From positions 124,001-188,000 of the forward strand of contig JAVBON010000002.1 in assembly GCA_031550525.1 (NCBI GenBank): DNA of 64,000 nt, in the 5' to 3' direction. The notes beneath the pieces were generated by a model. It made no database searches and was not told the DNA's origin. It worked only from the letters and a program-made list of their open reading frames with translations. Positions 18,589-26,258 of the stretch are shown here, one piece after another. Positions within the stretch are counted from its first letter, which is position 1. Every line of letters starts with the position of its first letter. The DNA is from WRHT01 sp031550525 (GTDB lineage Bacteria > Desulfobacterota > Desulfovibrionia > Desulfovibrionales > Desulfovibrionaceae). A program made the translations under genes and the position numbers.

Positions 18589-19548
18589 ATGCAAAAAGTA
18601 TTAAAAGTAATAGCAAACAAATTTGGACATTTGCTTTGGACTGTCAAAGTACAGTTATCGGTCAAATTTGAGCAAGAACGGCTGCTTTCCATTATAATAA
18701 CAAAAGCGCATGGTATCGAAAAAGGCCTGTCCATAAGAGATGATATTATCAGGCTAGGCTTTGGATATCCCTCTATCAGCTCCATGCTGGCGCAGATTCG
18801 CAAGTACCAGAGCAAAGGGTACAACATGGATGCAACCGGCATACTAATGGCCTCAGGAGCGGTGGCGGCTTACCTTGCCTTTCATAAAAATAGAAACTTC
18901 TCCAATGACAACATAAACCACATAGCCGCTGAGTATGAATGGCTTAAAAAGCATTTACCCGAGAATAGCGCTGCGTTAGGCGGCACAATTGAAGTAGAAA
19001 AATCGGACATGAACTTTGATTTTGATGTGATACGCAATTTTTTCATGACACGGCACAGCGTTAGAGACTTTTCCAGCGAAAATATCAGTGACGAACATCT
19101 ACGAGAGGCCGTAAATCTGGCCATGCGCGCACCTTCTGCATGCAACCGCCAAGCCAGCAGAGTGTATATCGTCGACAAATCCAAATGCGAAATATTTAAG
19201 GATTATTTAAAAAACGTGGGCGGGTTTCAGGAAGACATAAACAAAATAATGGTTGTTACCGGCAAAGCAAGCAGCTACAGACGTGGCGAAAGATATCAGT
19301 ACATAGTAAGCGCCAGTATGTTTGCAGGCTACCTCACCCTGGCCTTGCATGCAATGGGTATTGGCTGCTGTATAATACAGTCCCCAGTAGTGTATTACCG
19401 CCAAACGGCCAAGGTAGCCAAAGCCATTGGCATTCCAGAGGATGAGCAAATTATTTGCATGGGCGGCCTTGGCATGCTCAAAAGCTCTTTTAGAGTTCCT
19501 ATGTCGACACGCTTTAAGCTTGAGGAAGTTATGCGTCTTGTGCATTAG
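18589..19548 (+). CDS. Nitroreductase-family flavoprotein
   Basis: A 319-residue protein whose C-terminal 190 residues form a nitroreductase fold: RHSVRDFS (FMN phosphate side), AMRAPSACNRQ, and GGLGMLKSSF near the end. The first 120 residues are helical and lack a recognised domain; they contain KAHGIEKGLS, a pattern seen in nitroreductase-like proteins of polysaccharide loci. Its function here is unknown; oxidation or reduction of a sugar intermediate together with the iron-sulfur protein at 10641 is possible. The gene is visibly more AT-rich than its neighbours, which may indicate separate acquisition. Confidence 0.78.
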   Translation: MQKVLKVIANKFGHLLWTVKVQLSVKFEQERLLSIIITKAHGIEKGLSIRDDIIRLGFGYPSISSMLAQIRKYQSKGYNMDATGILMASGAVAAYLAFHKNRNFSNDNINHIAAEYEWLKKHLPENSAALGGTIEVEKSDMNFDFDVIRNFFMTRHSVRDFSSENISDEHLREAVNLAMRAPSACNRQASRVYIVDKSKCEIFKDYLKNVGGFQEDINKIMVVTGKASSYRRGERYQYIVSASMFAGYLTLALHAMGIGCCIIQSPVVYYRQTAKVAKAIGIPEDEQIICMGGLGMLKSSFRVPMSTRFKLEEVMRLVH

Positions 19549-20075
19549 TTTAAACAAGCTACGGCATGAAATGAAAAGAGGCATGCTAAATATTGTTAAA
19601 AACCGGCTTAATAATACGCTGTTGCCAAAGTCTTCTTTGGCAACAGCCCCCCCCCAAACAGGCACGGACGGCATTCACTACCGCCGTTAAATGCCAGAGT
19701 TACGTGCCTTTACACCAGCAGGTCTTGCGGGGCGCCATAACCCTGAATAAGCCTCTCATTTAATCGCTCCTTCAGACACAGCATGCAACCAGTGCCCGCA
19801 ATGCCGGACTGTGGCTCTGCCTACTCGCTTGCGGCAAATATGCGATTCATAAATAAAATAATTATATCCCGCTTTATAGCGAAAAGTTGTTTACATATTT
19901 CGCTCTGATTGCTATCAGAAATTTATCCATATTAACCGGACAGAATACTGATAAAAGCTGTGCTTCAGCACGTTTATACACTCCAATTACTTTAATTAGT
20001 TGAATATTTCCTTATTATAATATTGCATTATTCAATTATTTCGCAGTAAAACACTCGGAATACCCAGGCTTATTT
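19549..20075. other. 527-bp intergenic region with hairpins and AT-rich promoter zone
   Basis: No coding potential was seen. A perfect 13-bp hairpin (19618-19647) is followed by a C tract. A nested inverted repeat (19660-19709: AGGCACG with CGTGCCT outside, GGCATT with AATGCC inside) comes next. The last 200 bases before the activator gene are very AT-rich and include TATAAT near 20016 without a good -35 at normal spacing. Confidence 0.5.
19618..19647 (+). terminator. Perfect 13-bp hairpin after the nitroreductase gene
   Basis: GCTGTTGCCAAAG, loop TCTT, CTTTGGCAACAGC. It is strong and lies 70 bp after the stop codon, so it probably ends the EPS transcript, although it is followed by a run of C instead of T. 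Confidence 0.6.
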
Positions 20076-21626
20076 ATGGCGCTATTACTTACTGTAGGAC
20101 TTAACACCACAACAAGAGACAATTTAGCCATTCTGGCGGAGACTCTCGGGCATAGCATAATTCATACCGACAGCTACGATAAATGCATTGTGGCTTTGGG
20201 CGGCCAAAACTGCGACATTGCCATATATGGGCTGCAAAGCTCGCAAAAAGATGGGTGGCCGTCCATGCGCAGCCTGCCGCACCTGCCCGGCTCGCCCGAT
20301 GTGCTGGCGGTGGTGGAAGACGGCGACACCGAAGCAGCCGAATATGCCGTGCAATCCGGCTCGTGGGACATAATCTATATCCCCTACTCCGTGGAAGCCG
20401 TAAAAATAAGCATAAACCGTTGCCTGTACCACCGCATAGCCCGAAATGCCCAGCATAACATTGATAATATCAAGCGTACCGGCATAATAGGCGACAGCCC
20501 TCTTTTAGAGCGTTGCCTGCGCCAGATGAATATTGTGGCGAAATCCGATTCCAGTGTGCTTATTTTGGGTGAGACCGGCACTGGCAAAGAGCTTTTCGCC
20601 CGCGCCGTGCATGAAAACAGCACAAGGGCCGCCCACCCGCTTATAGTGGTTGATTGCACCAACCTGCCCCCGACTTTGGCCGAGAGCATACTGTTCGGGC
20701 ACGCCAGAGGCTCCTTTACCGGCGCGGTGGAATCCACCGACGGCCTGTTCAAGCAGGCCGACAAAGGCACCATATTTCTGGATGAAATAGGCGAACTGGA
20801 TTTGAACATCCAAAAATCGCTTCTGCGCGTTATACAAGAAAGACGCTTTCGGCCCTTAAGCGCAAAGCGCGAGGTGGAGTGCGATTTCCGCATAATTGCT
20901 GCCACCAACCGCGACCTTGAAGCCATGGTGCAAGAGGGCAGGTTCCGGCAAGACCTTTATCACCGCATCAACACCCGCACTATTGTTCTGCCGTCGTTGC
21001 GCGATCGCAAAGAAGATATCCCGCAACTGGCTGCCCACTACACCGAGCTTTTCTGCAACAACCTTGGGTGCGAGCCCAAAGAAATGGCGGCGGAAACCAT
21101 TGAGGCCTTCAAGCTTTATCACTGGACAGGCAACATACGCGAGCTGGTAAACGTGGTGCACGCCACCGTGCTTAACGGCATTGCCGAGCGCAGGCTCTAC
21201 CCGCAACACCTGCCGGAAGAAATACGCCTGTTTCTGATCCGTTCCAAAGTAACCTCGCAAGATCTGCTCAATAACGCCACGGCCCATATTCAAACACAGG
21301 CCCTGCGCAGTAGCGGCGCCTCAGGCATTTCCGGGCAGTCGGCCGCGGGCCTTGGCGGAATTAATCCTGCCAACCAGGACGGCAATCTGAATAAACAAGA
21401 AAATACTCCGGTATTAATGGACTTTTCAGCCCTTATGTCTTCAATTCCCGGAGGGCTCCCCACCTTAAGGCAGGTGCGTGAAGAGGTTGTCGGCAAAATG
21501 GAGCATGGTTATTTAAGCCGACTTATACAATGCTGTAATGGCAATTTCAGCGACGCGCAACACCTTTCCGGCCTTTCTCGAGCTCGCTTGTATGAGCTAT
21601 TGCAAAAGCATTCCTTGTCAATATGA
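20076..21626 (+). CDS. Sigma-54-dependent activator with degenerate receiver domain
   Basis: A 516-residue regulator. Residues 1-120 fold like a receiver, but the phospho-acceptor position (CDIAIYGL in place of the usual LLDL) is Gly, the N-terminal acidic pair is absent (TVGLN) and the conserved KP is IP. The AAA+ domain follows: GETGTGKE (Walker A, about 168), GSFTGA (the sigma-54 contact loop, Ser variant of GAFTGA), GTIFLDEIGEL (Walker B) and the R-finger segment RQDLYHRIN. A Fis-type helix-turn-helix lies at the C terminus (NFSDAQHLSGLSRARLYELLQ). Its place in the locus corresponds to PrsR, the PEP-CTERM response regulator, but the degenerate receiver argues for another input. Confidence 0.9.
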   Translation: MALLLTVGLNTTTRDNLAILAETLGHSIIHTDSYDKCIVALGGQNCDIAIYGLQSSQKDGWPSMRSLPHLPGSPDVLAVVEDGDTEAAEYAVQSGSWDIIYIPYSVEAVKISINRCLYHRIARNAQHNIDNIKRTGIIGDSPLLERCLRQMNIVAKSDSSVLILGETGTGKELFARAVHENSTRAAHPLIVVDCTNLPPTLAESILFGHARGSFTGAVESTDGLFKQADKGTIFLDEIGELDLNIQKSLLRVIQERRFRPLSAKREVECDFRIIAATNRDLEAMVQEGRFRQDLYHRINTRTIVLPSLRDRKEDIPQLAAHYTELFCNNLGCEPKEMAAETIEAFKLYHWTGNIRELVNVVHATVLNGIAERRLYPQHLPEEIRLFLIRSKVTSQDLLNNATAHIQTQALRSSGASGISGQSAAGLGGINPANQDGNLNKQENTPVLMDFSALMSSIPGGLPTLRQVREEVVGKMEHGYLSRLIQCCNGNFSDAQHLSGLSRARLYELLQKHSLSI

Positions 21627-21650
21627 CTTTAAAGGCACCTCTCATATACT

Positions 21651-21666
21651 TGGCACAATTATTGCA
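21651..21666 (+). promoter_or_regulatory. Sigma-54 (-24/-12) promoter
   Basis: TGGCAC-N5-TTGCA with 10 bases between the GG and GC cores matches the RpoN consensus almost perfectly. It lies 47 bp upstream of the PilZ gene and just after the sigma-54 activator gene, which suggests that this activator or another one drives PilZ and probably the export lipoprotein. Confidence 0.85.
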
Positions 21667-21712
21667 ATTTCCTAAAAATTATCTAAATGTTTAGCCTGCA
21701 AGCAGAAATAGT

Positions 21713-22207
21713 ATGAAAAAAATAACTATCGAACTGCCCGAAAAATTGAGCCGTGCGCTTGATGTAGAAGCGGACAGAATGGAAATGACAGTTGATTCAC
21801 TGGTTGAAGGGCTGGTCAAAAAATTCTTGCAAAAGCAAAGCGTAAACGTTGACGAGCAATTAGAAGACGACCGCCGTTCCGCCCCTCGCCTTAAAATAAA
21901 ACAGTCGGCCATTTTGTACTTTAAAACTGATAATGGCCGATACGGCCTGTACAAATCCGGCGATCTGAAAGATATCGCCCAGGGCGGCGTGCTGGTGGAG
22001 TGCGACAATAGCGTGAGCAACGGCGACCTTTTCAAAACCGGCTCGGAATTCGAGTTGATTTTTCAGGTGCAGGAAGGCCAGCCCCCCCTGCGCATGCAAT
22101 GCAAAGTATGCAGGGTAACGCAAACAGAATCCAAAACCCGCATGGGTGTGGCTTTTTCCCAGCCGGATCCTGAAAATCATCAGGTATTGCTGGAATATTT
22201 GAACTAG
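21713..22207 (+). CDS. PilZ-domain protein with ribbon-helix-helix-like N terminus
   Basis: A 164-residue protein. Residues 1-45 (KKITIELPEKLSRALDVEADRMEMTVDSLV...) look like a ribbon-helix-helix strand plus two helices. Residues 55-160 form a PilZ domain with the c-di-GMP motif RRSAPR (RxxxR) and DIAQGGV in place of D/NxSxxG (Ala for Ser). It may sense c-di-GMP to control exopolysaccharide output or transcription. It sits behind a sigma-54 promoter. The RHH assignment is from pattern only; it could be a helical interaction segment. Confidence 0.78.
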   Translation: MKKITIELPEKLSRALDVEADRMEMTVDSLVEGLVKKFLQKQSVNVDEQLEDDRRSAPRLKIKQSAILYFKTDNGRYGLYKSGDLKDIAQGGVLVECDNSVSNGDLFKTGSEFELIFQVQEGQPPLRMQCKVCRVTQTESKTRMGVAFSQPDPENHQVLLEYLN

Positions 22208-22341
22208 GCCTTTAATCTTCTAAAGCAACTGGCGCTTGAAATAGTAGTTTAGCGGCACACAAAGTTCGTCTATGCCCTATTTCACGGCAAGGTAAAAAAC
22301 GTTGCGAGCACTTCAAATGTGCAATGCCCTAAAGGATTAAC

Positions 22342-22932
22342 ATGCGCTTCAACGCACTTATATTATGTGCCATGCTTTTTTGCTGCGCCGCTTGCGGCAG
22401 CACCGGCACGCTCAGCAACCCGCAGGATTTGGCCGGACCGGCAGCTACAGCGCCTTTTACCATCAATTACGGCGATGTGCTGGAAATTACCGTATGGGGT
22501 AATGACGAATTGGCCCGCAAGGTAATGGTGCGCGCTGACGGAAACATATCGTACCCCTTTATGGGTGATATGCGCGTGGCAGGTAAATCCATGGATCAGG
22601 TAAAAAGAGAGCTTACCCGCCAGTTGGTGGAGTATATTCCCAATGCGCAGGTAACGGTCTCTTTGTACGAATCGCGCGGCAATATGGTTTATGTGGTGGG
22701 CAAGGTGCAGCGGCCTGGCATGTTCCCCATATACGGCCCGTTAACCCCCGTACAGGCATTGGCCTTGGCCGGCGGGGTAACGCCTTTTGCCAGCGCGTCC
22801 AATATTTACATTGTGCGCACCATGGCTGACGGCACACAAAAAAGCTACCCTTTCAACTACAACAAGATAGCCTCGGGCAATACCGAGCAGAACATACTGC
22901 TCCAGCCCGGCGATACTGTGGTAGTGCCATAA
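22342..22932 (+). CDS. Wza-type polysaccharide export lipoprotein
   Basis: A 196-residue lipoprotein (signal with a Cys-rich end, FCCAACGS) with a Poly_export domain (FTINYGDVLEITVWGNDELARKVMVRADGNISYPFMGDMRVAGKS) followed by an SLBB segment (VYVVGKVQRPGMFPIYGPLTPVQALALAGG) and LLQPGDTVVVP at the end. The short form is typical of EpsE/XrtA-type loci, where it forms the periplasmic and outer-membrane export channel with the beta-barrel partner. It is separated from the main operon by the regulator and PilZ genes. Confidence 0.9.
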   Translation: MRFNALILCAMLFCCAACGSTGTLSNPQDLAGPAATAPFTINYGDVLEITVWGNDELARKVMVRADGNISYPFMGDMRVAGKSMDQVKRELTRQLVEYIPNAQVTVSLYESRGNMVYVVGKVQRPGMFPIYGPLTPVQALALAGGVTPFASASNIYIVRTMADGTQKSYPFNYNKIASGNTEQNILLQPGDTVVVP

Positions 22933-22956
22933 CCGCGTTGCGTGAAAATTATCTGT

Positions 22957-22978
22957 AAAAGCCGGTTTTCCGGCTTTT
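22957..22978 (+). terminator. Rho-independent terminator after the export lipoprotein
   Basis: AAAAGCCGG, loop TTTT, CCGGCTTTT; 9-bp stem with T-run, 25 bp after the stop codon. Confidence 0.85.
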
Positions 22979-23026
22979 ATCATATTTATGGCTTCAGCCG
23001 GTTGAGCTAGTAATACGAAGCGAAGT

Positions 23027-23055
23027 CATAACCACCCGTAAAACGGGTGGTTATG
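23027..23055. terminator. Perfect 12-bp hairpin between convergent units
   Basis: CATAACCACCCG, loop TAAAA, CGGGTGGTTATG. There is no clear T-run on either side. It lies between the convergent export-lipoprotein and AEC-permease genes. Confidence 0.5.
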
Positions 23056-23209
23056 ATTTGACATGGCAATTTGGAATTAATGAAAAGCCGTTCAACAGGG
23101 CGGGCAAATGCGTGCTTACCTAAAGCGGTTATGTGCATGCCATAAAGCAAAACACACCCATAAGTATAATGTGAAGTAGCCAGCCCCATGCCTCGCAAGC
23201 ATATTCCCT

Positions 23210-24124
23210 CTAAAACAACAGCAGCGTCAACCGCCATAGCAGCGGCGTGGTCATAAGCGCCCCCACAATGCCTATGCCCACCATCAGACCGCATAACCTC
23301 GGGTTAAGGTTAAACTGGCTGGCCAAAAGGCTGGCGGTTATGTGCGAGGGCATGCCCGCTTCCACCGCGCTTACCTGGGCGATATCGCCTTTTGCGCCAA
23401 AAACCAGAGCCAGCGCAATTACCAGTAACGGACAAATAATAAGTTTGTACAAAAGCCCCACCGCGATATGGCCGATGCTGTCGCCGCTATCCTTAAACCT
23501 GAGTTGCAACCCTATGGAGAACAGCGCCATGGGCGAAACCGTGGCCACCAGTTTGTCCAAAAATGGATTCAGAGGGGAGATATCGATAAAACGCGGCAGC
23601 ACCAAAGCGCATACGCAAGCTATGAATGAGGGAAAGGTCAAAACTTTTTTCAACAAAAACCACAAATTTACCTTTTCTTCCGTGCCGCTGGCGGCGTTAA
23701 GCACGGTAGCCACGGCCACGGTGCAAAACAGTATGAATGTGCCAAGGTCGAACACAATAGCCACACTTAGCGCATCCGCCCCATAAAAGGCGGTGATAAG
23801 CGGAAAACCCAAAAAGGCGGTGTTGCCCAGCCCGCAGCATATCAGCAAGGCCACCCTGGTGGAGTTATCAATGCGTTTTCTGCGGGCGTAAGCCCCAACA
23901 TACAGCCAAGCCGCGCACCACAGTAAAAGCGGACTGAGCACCGGCAGGAGCATTTCCATGCTCCAGTTTATTTCAGGCACATAACGCAGCGAAAGGGCCG
24001 GTATGGCTATATACAGCACCCAGGCGTTTATGGCCTTGTATGAATCCTGCGGCAAAGAAGTAACCCGGCGGATTACAAACCCAAGACCTATGCAAACTAT
24101 AACCAAAACGAAATTTACCATCAT
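23210..24124 (-). CDS. AEC-family permease
   Basis: A 304-residue integral membrane protein with about 10 hydrophobic helices, matching the auxin efflux carrier (AEC) family: an N-terminal five-helix half (VNFVLVIVCIGLGFVIRR...INAWVLYIAIPALSLRYV), and a second half with GLGNTAFLGFPLITAFYG and MPSHITASLLASQFN. AEC proteins export or import small carboxylates, amino acids or similar solutes. The start is set at ATG ATG (24124/24121) with AGAGG just upstream; the open frame to 24181 overlaps the previous gene. It is the third gene behind a Phe-rich leader and attenuator, so its substrate may be linked to phenylalanine (inference). Confidence 0.85.
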   Translation of the reverse strand: MMVNFVLVIVCIGLGFVIRRVTSLPQDSYKAINAWVLYIAIPALSLRYVPEINWSMEMLLPVLSPLLLWCAAWLYVGAYARRKRIDNSTRVALLICCGLGNTAFLGFPLITAFYGADALSVAIVFDLGTFILFCTVAVATVLNAASGTEEKVNLWFLLKKVLTFPSFIACVCALVLPRFIDISPLNPFLDKLVATVSPMALFSIGLQLRFKDSGDSIGHIAVGLLYKLIICPLLVIALALVFGAKGDIAQVSAVEAGMPSHITASLLASQFNLNPRLCGLMVGIGIVGALMTTPLLWRLTLLLF

Positions 24125-24170
24125 GACCTCTGCAAGCGGCCTGGCGTAACAAAAAAACGCGGCCCGTCCG

Positions 24171-24548
24171 TTAGTCCGCATATACCCGGCCAGTTTTTAT
24201 CGCAAGATAAAACTGGCCGGGCATCAAGAGCACGGGCAAAACCATATCCGGCCAAGGCGTATGACTTGCCGCCAACCAGTCCGGCAGCGCCGTACCGCGC
24301 GTTTTTAAACGCGCTATCAACATACCTGCGCCCAGCCCGCAAGCCGAAAACAGCATGCCCATGAAATGCCCCACCCCCGCAAAACCCACCAGAGCAACAG
24401 CCGAAACATAGGTGGCCACATAGGCAAAGGCCCGCACCACCGCCCCCACCCTGCCGGGCAACAACAGTTTTTTGCCGCGCACGCCATAAGTGAACGCTAA
24501 AATAACCGCCGCGAAAGCAATCCGAACAAGTATTCCAAGCAAGCTCAT
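24171..24548 (-). CDS. Small membrane protein of unknown function
   Basis: A 125-residue protein with three to four hydrophobic segments (LGILVRIAFAAVILAFTYGV, AVVRAFAYVATYVSAVALVGFAG, MGMLFSACGLGAGMLIA and a C-terminal MVLPVLLMPGQFYLA). I do not recognise the family. The start at 24548 is supported by AAGGA 8 bases upstream; the frame is open to 24632 but that part overlaps the small ORF upstream. The gene ends 47 bp before the AEC start, and the upstream 34-residue ORF stops 11 bp before it, so the three form one unit. Confidence 0.65.
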   Translation of the reverse strand: MSLLGILVRIAFAAVILAFTYGVRGKKLLLPGRVGAVVRAFAYVATYVSAVALVGFAGVGHFMGMLFSACGLGAGMLIARLKTRGTALPDWLAASHTPWPDMVLPVLLMPGQFYLAIKTGRVYAD

Positions 24549-24559
24549 TTTCGTTTTCC

Positions 24560-24664
24560 TTATCCTGTTCTTACGGCTTGCGCCGCTATTTTTACAACGG
24601 AAAGCCTGGCTCCCCAAGCAATGGCCGCGCATACCAGCATCATCCAGACATCCACATTAAACAT
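24560..24664 (-). CDS. 34-residue small membrane ORF behind the attenuator
   Basis: ATG at 24664 is preceded by a strong AAAGGAGG site. The product is 34 residues with one hydrophobic helix (VDVWMMLVCAAIAWGARLSVV) and a short basic tail, and stops 11 bp before the start of the 125-residue membrane protein. It resembles in size and topology the tiny accessory subunits that accompany some bacterial transporters (inference from layout only). Confidence 0.6.
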   Translation of the reverse strand: MFNVDVWMMLVCAAIAWGARLSVVKIAAQAVRTG

Positions 24665-24694
24665 GTCAGCCTCCTTTCAGGGATAATGAATAAT

Positions 24695-24727
24695 AAAAAA
24701 GCCGCCGGCCCACGGGACCGGCGGCTT
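24695..24727 (-). terminator. Terminator hairpin of the Phe attenuator
   Basis: On the minus strand AAGCCGCCGG pairs with CCGGCGGCTT and is followed by TTTTTTATT. It lies between the leader peptide stop and the strong ribosome binding site of the 34-residue ORF, i.e. where an attenuator terminator should be. The loop-side CCCGTGGGCC could pair instead with GGCAACGGG in the leader (24769-24777), giving an antiterminator. Confidence 0.75.
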
Positions 24728-24750
24728 AAACACACAATAACACGGTGCTT

Positions 24751-24861
24751 TTAAGACGTCGTGCAAAACCCGTTGCCATGGCGGCGGGTAAACGCAAAAA
24801 AGCTGAAAAATACAGCGGAATATATCTCCGTATGCATATTTTTGCCGTTTTTCGTTAGCAT
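24751..24861 (-). CDS. Phe-rich leader peptide (attenuator)
   Basis: A 36-residue ORF starting MLTKNGKNMHTEIYSAV and containing FFSFFAF (codons TTT TTC AGC TTT TTT GCG TTT), then TRRHGNGFCTTS and stop. AAGGA precedes the ATG. Five Phe codons within seven, followed by alternative base pairing and a terminator, is the classic layout of a phenylalanine attenuator such as that of pheA in enteric bacteria. Here the regulated genes are a small ORF, a small membrane protein and an AEC permease. An internal ATG (residue 9) is a possible second start. Confidence 0.7.
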   Translation of the reverse strand: MLTKNGKNMHTEIYSAVFFSFFAFTRRHGNGFCTTS

Positions 24862-25048
24862 GACTTTGTCCTTCACACTGAATTAGTTATGGAAATGCCT
24901 AAAACAATTTTTCGCAAACTGCCAACCCGTTTTCGTACAACAGGACAATTTGCCCCGCATTACGCTTCATGCTATCTTCCAATTCTGGAAGCAACCTTAA
25001 ACAAGTTGTCTGGTTTTATCCACCCAACGTCAATAATGCGGGTTCATC

Positions 25049-25267
25049 ATGAGCGCCAAGTTTGATTTCGAGTTCGTGGTAAATGAAGATTTTGTCAAAG
25101 CCCACAAAAAGAGCCAAACTGTAATGATTATCGCCAACAACGAGACGCATATAGTTTACATGCAGGCTTACAAGTCTTTGGGAAAAGGCCTGTACAAACT
25201 GTATGGCATCCACCCTCCGGCCGGAAAAGAAAATTACACGGCCATACTTAAGCTGGAAAATATTTAA
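25049..25267 (+). CDS. 72-residue protein of unknown function
   Basis: A compact soluble protein (MSAKFDFEFVVNEDFVKAHKK...YTAILKLENI) with a mixed beta/alpha pattern. I do not recognise the family. There is no clear Shine-Dalgarno beyond GGGTT, but the frame is followed by a very strong terminator about 77 bp downstream and the codon use is gene-like. It stands alone between two minus-strand units. Confidence 0.6.
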   Translation: MSAKFDFEFVVNEDFVKAHKKSQTVMIIANNETHIVYMQAYKSLGKGLYKLYGIHPPAGKENYTAILKLENI

Positions 25268-25344
25268 GACAGGCCAACCACGGCACGAGCTGGCCGCTGG
25301 CCCTGTAACGCCTGCACGCTGGCTGGCCGCCCGTAAAATACCAT

Positions 25345-25380
25345 AATCCCCTCCTGCCTATTGGCAGGAGGGGATTTTTT
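25345..25380 (+). terminator. Rho-independent terminator after the 72-residue gene
   Basis: AATCCCCTCCTGCC, loop TATT, GGCAGGAGGGGATT and a T-run: a perfect 14-bp stem. Confidence 0.9.
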
Positions 25381-25460
25381 GCCAGGTTGCATTAACACGC
25401 CCAGCCAAACGGCCGAAGCTTATAAACTCAGAGGGCAACAACCACTGTTATAATGAAGTT

Positions 25461-25880
25461 TTACAAATCCTCTTCGCCCAATATTCTAAAATCAAAATCT
25501 CCGTCCTGCTCCGTCACGGCATATGATAAATGCTCTTTAACGTGGTTTTCCGCGTCAAAAACCAACACCTGAGGGTTAAGCCCGCATAAATCCTTCGGTT
25601 TCTGAACATATTCCACAGCGCCTATAATAAGCTCGTCGCCCTTCTGGCACGAGCGTGCCGCCGCGCCGTTAAGGCAGCATACGCCGGAACCCGCCTCGCC
25701 GTAAATTACATAGGTGCTTATGCGGCTACCGCTATTTTTGTTCCATATATATACGAACTCCAGCGGATAAATTCCAGCCTGGCGGCAGATAAGCGGATCC
25801 AGCGTGACGGAGCCATGATAATCAAGTTCCGCTCCGGTAACCCTTATGCCGTGCAGTTTTGCCCGTAATGCTTTAATCAT
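25461..25880 (-). CDS. panD: Aspartate 1-decarboxylase
   Basis: A 139-residue pyruvoyl enzyme that makes beta-alanine for pantothenate and CoA. The self-processing site is visible as YHGSVTLD (Gly23-Ser24 by this start), and the chain continues with the family segments VYIWNKNSGSRISTYVIYGEAGSGVCCLNGAAARSCQKGDELIIG. The start at 25880 has GGAG at 5 bases; the open frame to 25916 lacks support. The usual length is 115-130 residues; here a short C-terminal extension ends in FRILGEEDL. Confidence 0.92.
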   Translation of the reverse strand: MIKALRAKLHGIRVTGAELDYHGSVTLDPLICRQAGIYPLEFVYIWNKNSGSRISTYVIYGEAGSGVCCLNGAAARSCQKGDELIIGAVEYVQKPKDLCGLNPQVLVFDAENHVKEHLSYAVTEQDGDFDFRILGEEDL

Positions 25881-26258
25881 GTCATCTCCATAACGTATAA
25901 AAGCCAAACGGGGCATACTATCCGTCCGTCAGGCCGCGAAGTCAAGACGAAACAATGTTGCCCGCATACGCCGCCCGGCATCCGGCGGCAGCCCGCGAAG
26001 ACCTCTAAAAAAAACCGCCCGCGCATATGGCCGGTAACTGCCGGGTACGATAAAAATAGCGCCAGCACACTGTTGCAGCAGGCTTGGCTTATAATACCAG
26101 GCAATATTAGCAGTGTGATTAAAAGCGCTGTTATTTGCTTAATAATTGCCACTTTTTTTTGGTGGGTGCATACATTTAAATAGCCGCCAATTAATGGGCA
26201 GTGTTTATTCAATGTTTTTCAACACTTTTCCTGTGTTGCGGCCAGAATATATTATCAT
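25881..26258. other. 378-bp intergenic region without recognised feature
   Basis: Divergent spacer between panD and the CesT-type gene. It is AT-rich near both starts. I see no hairpin, repeat or conserved site that I can support. Confidence 0.4.

Noticed and set aside
25877..26212. 111-codon minus-strand ORF upstream of panD
   Set aside because: No ribosome binding site, no recognisable domain, overlaps the panD start, and the composition resembles the intergenic region.
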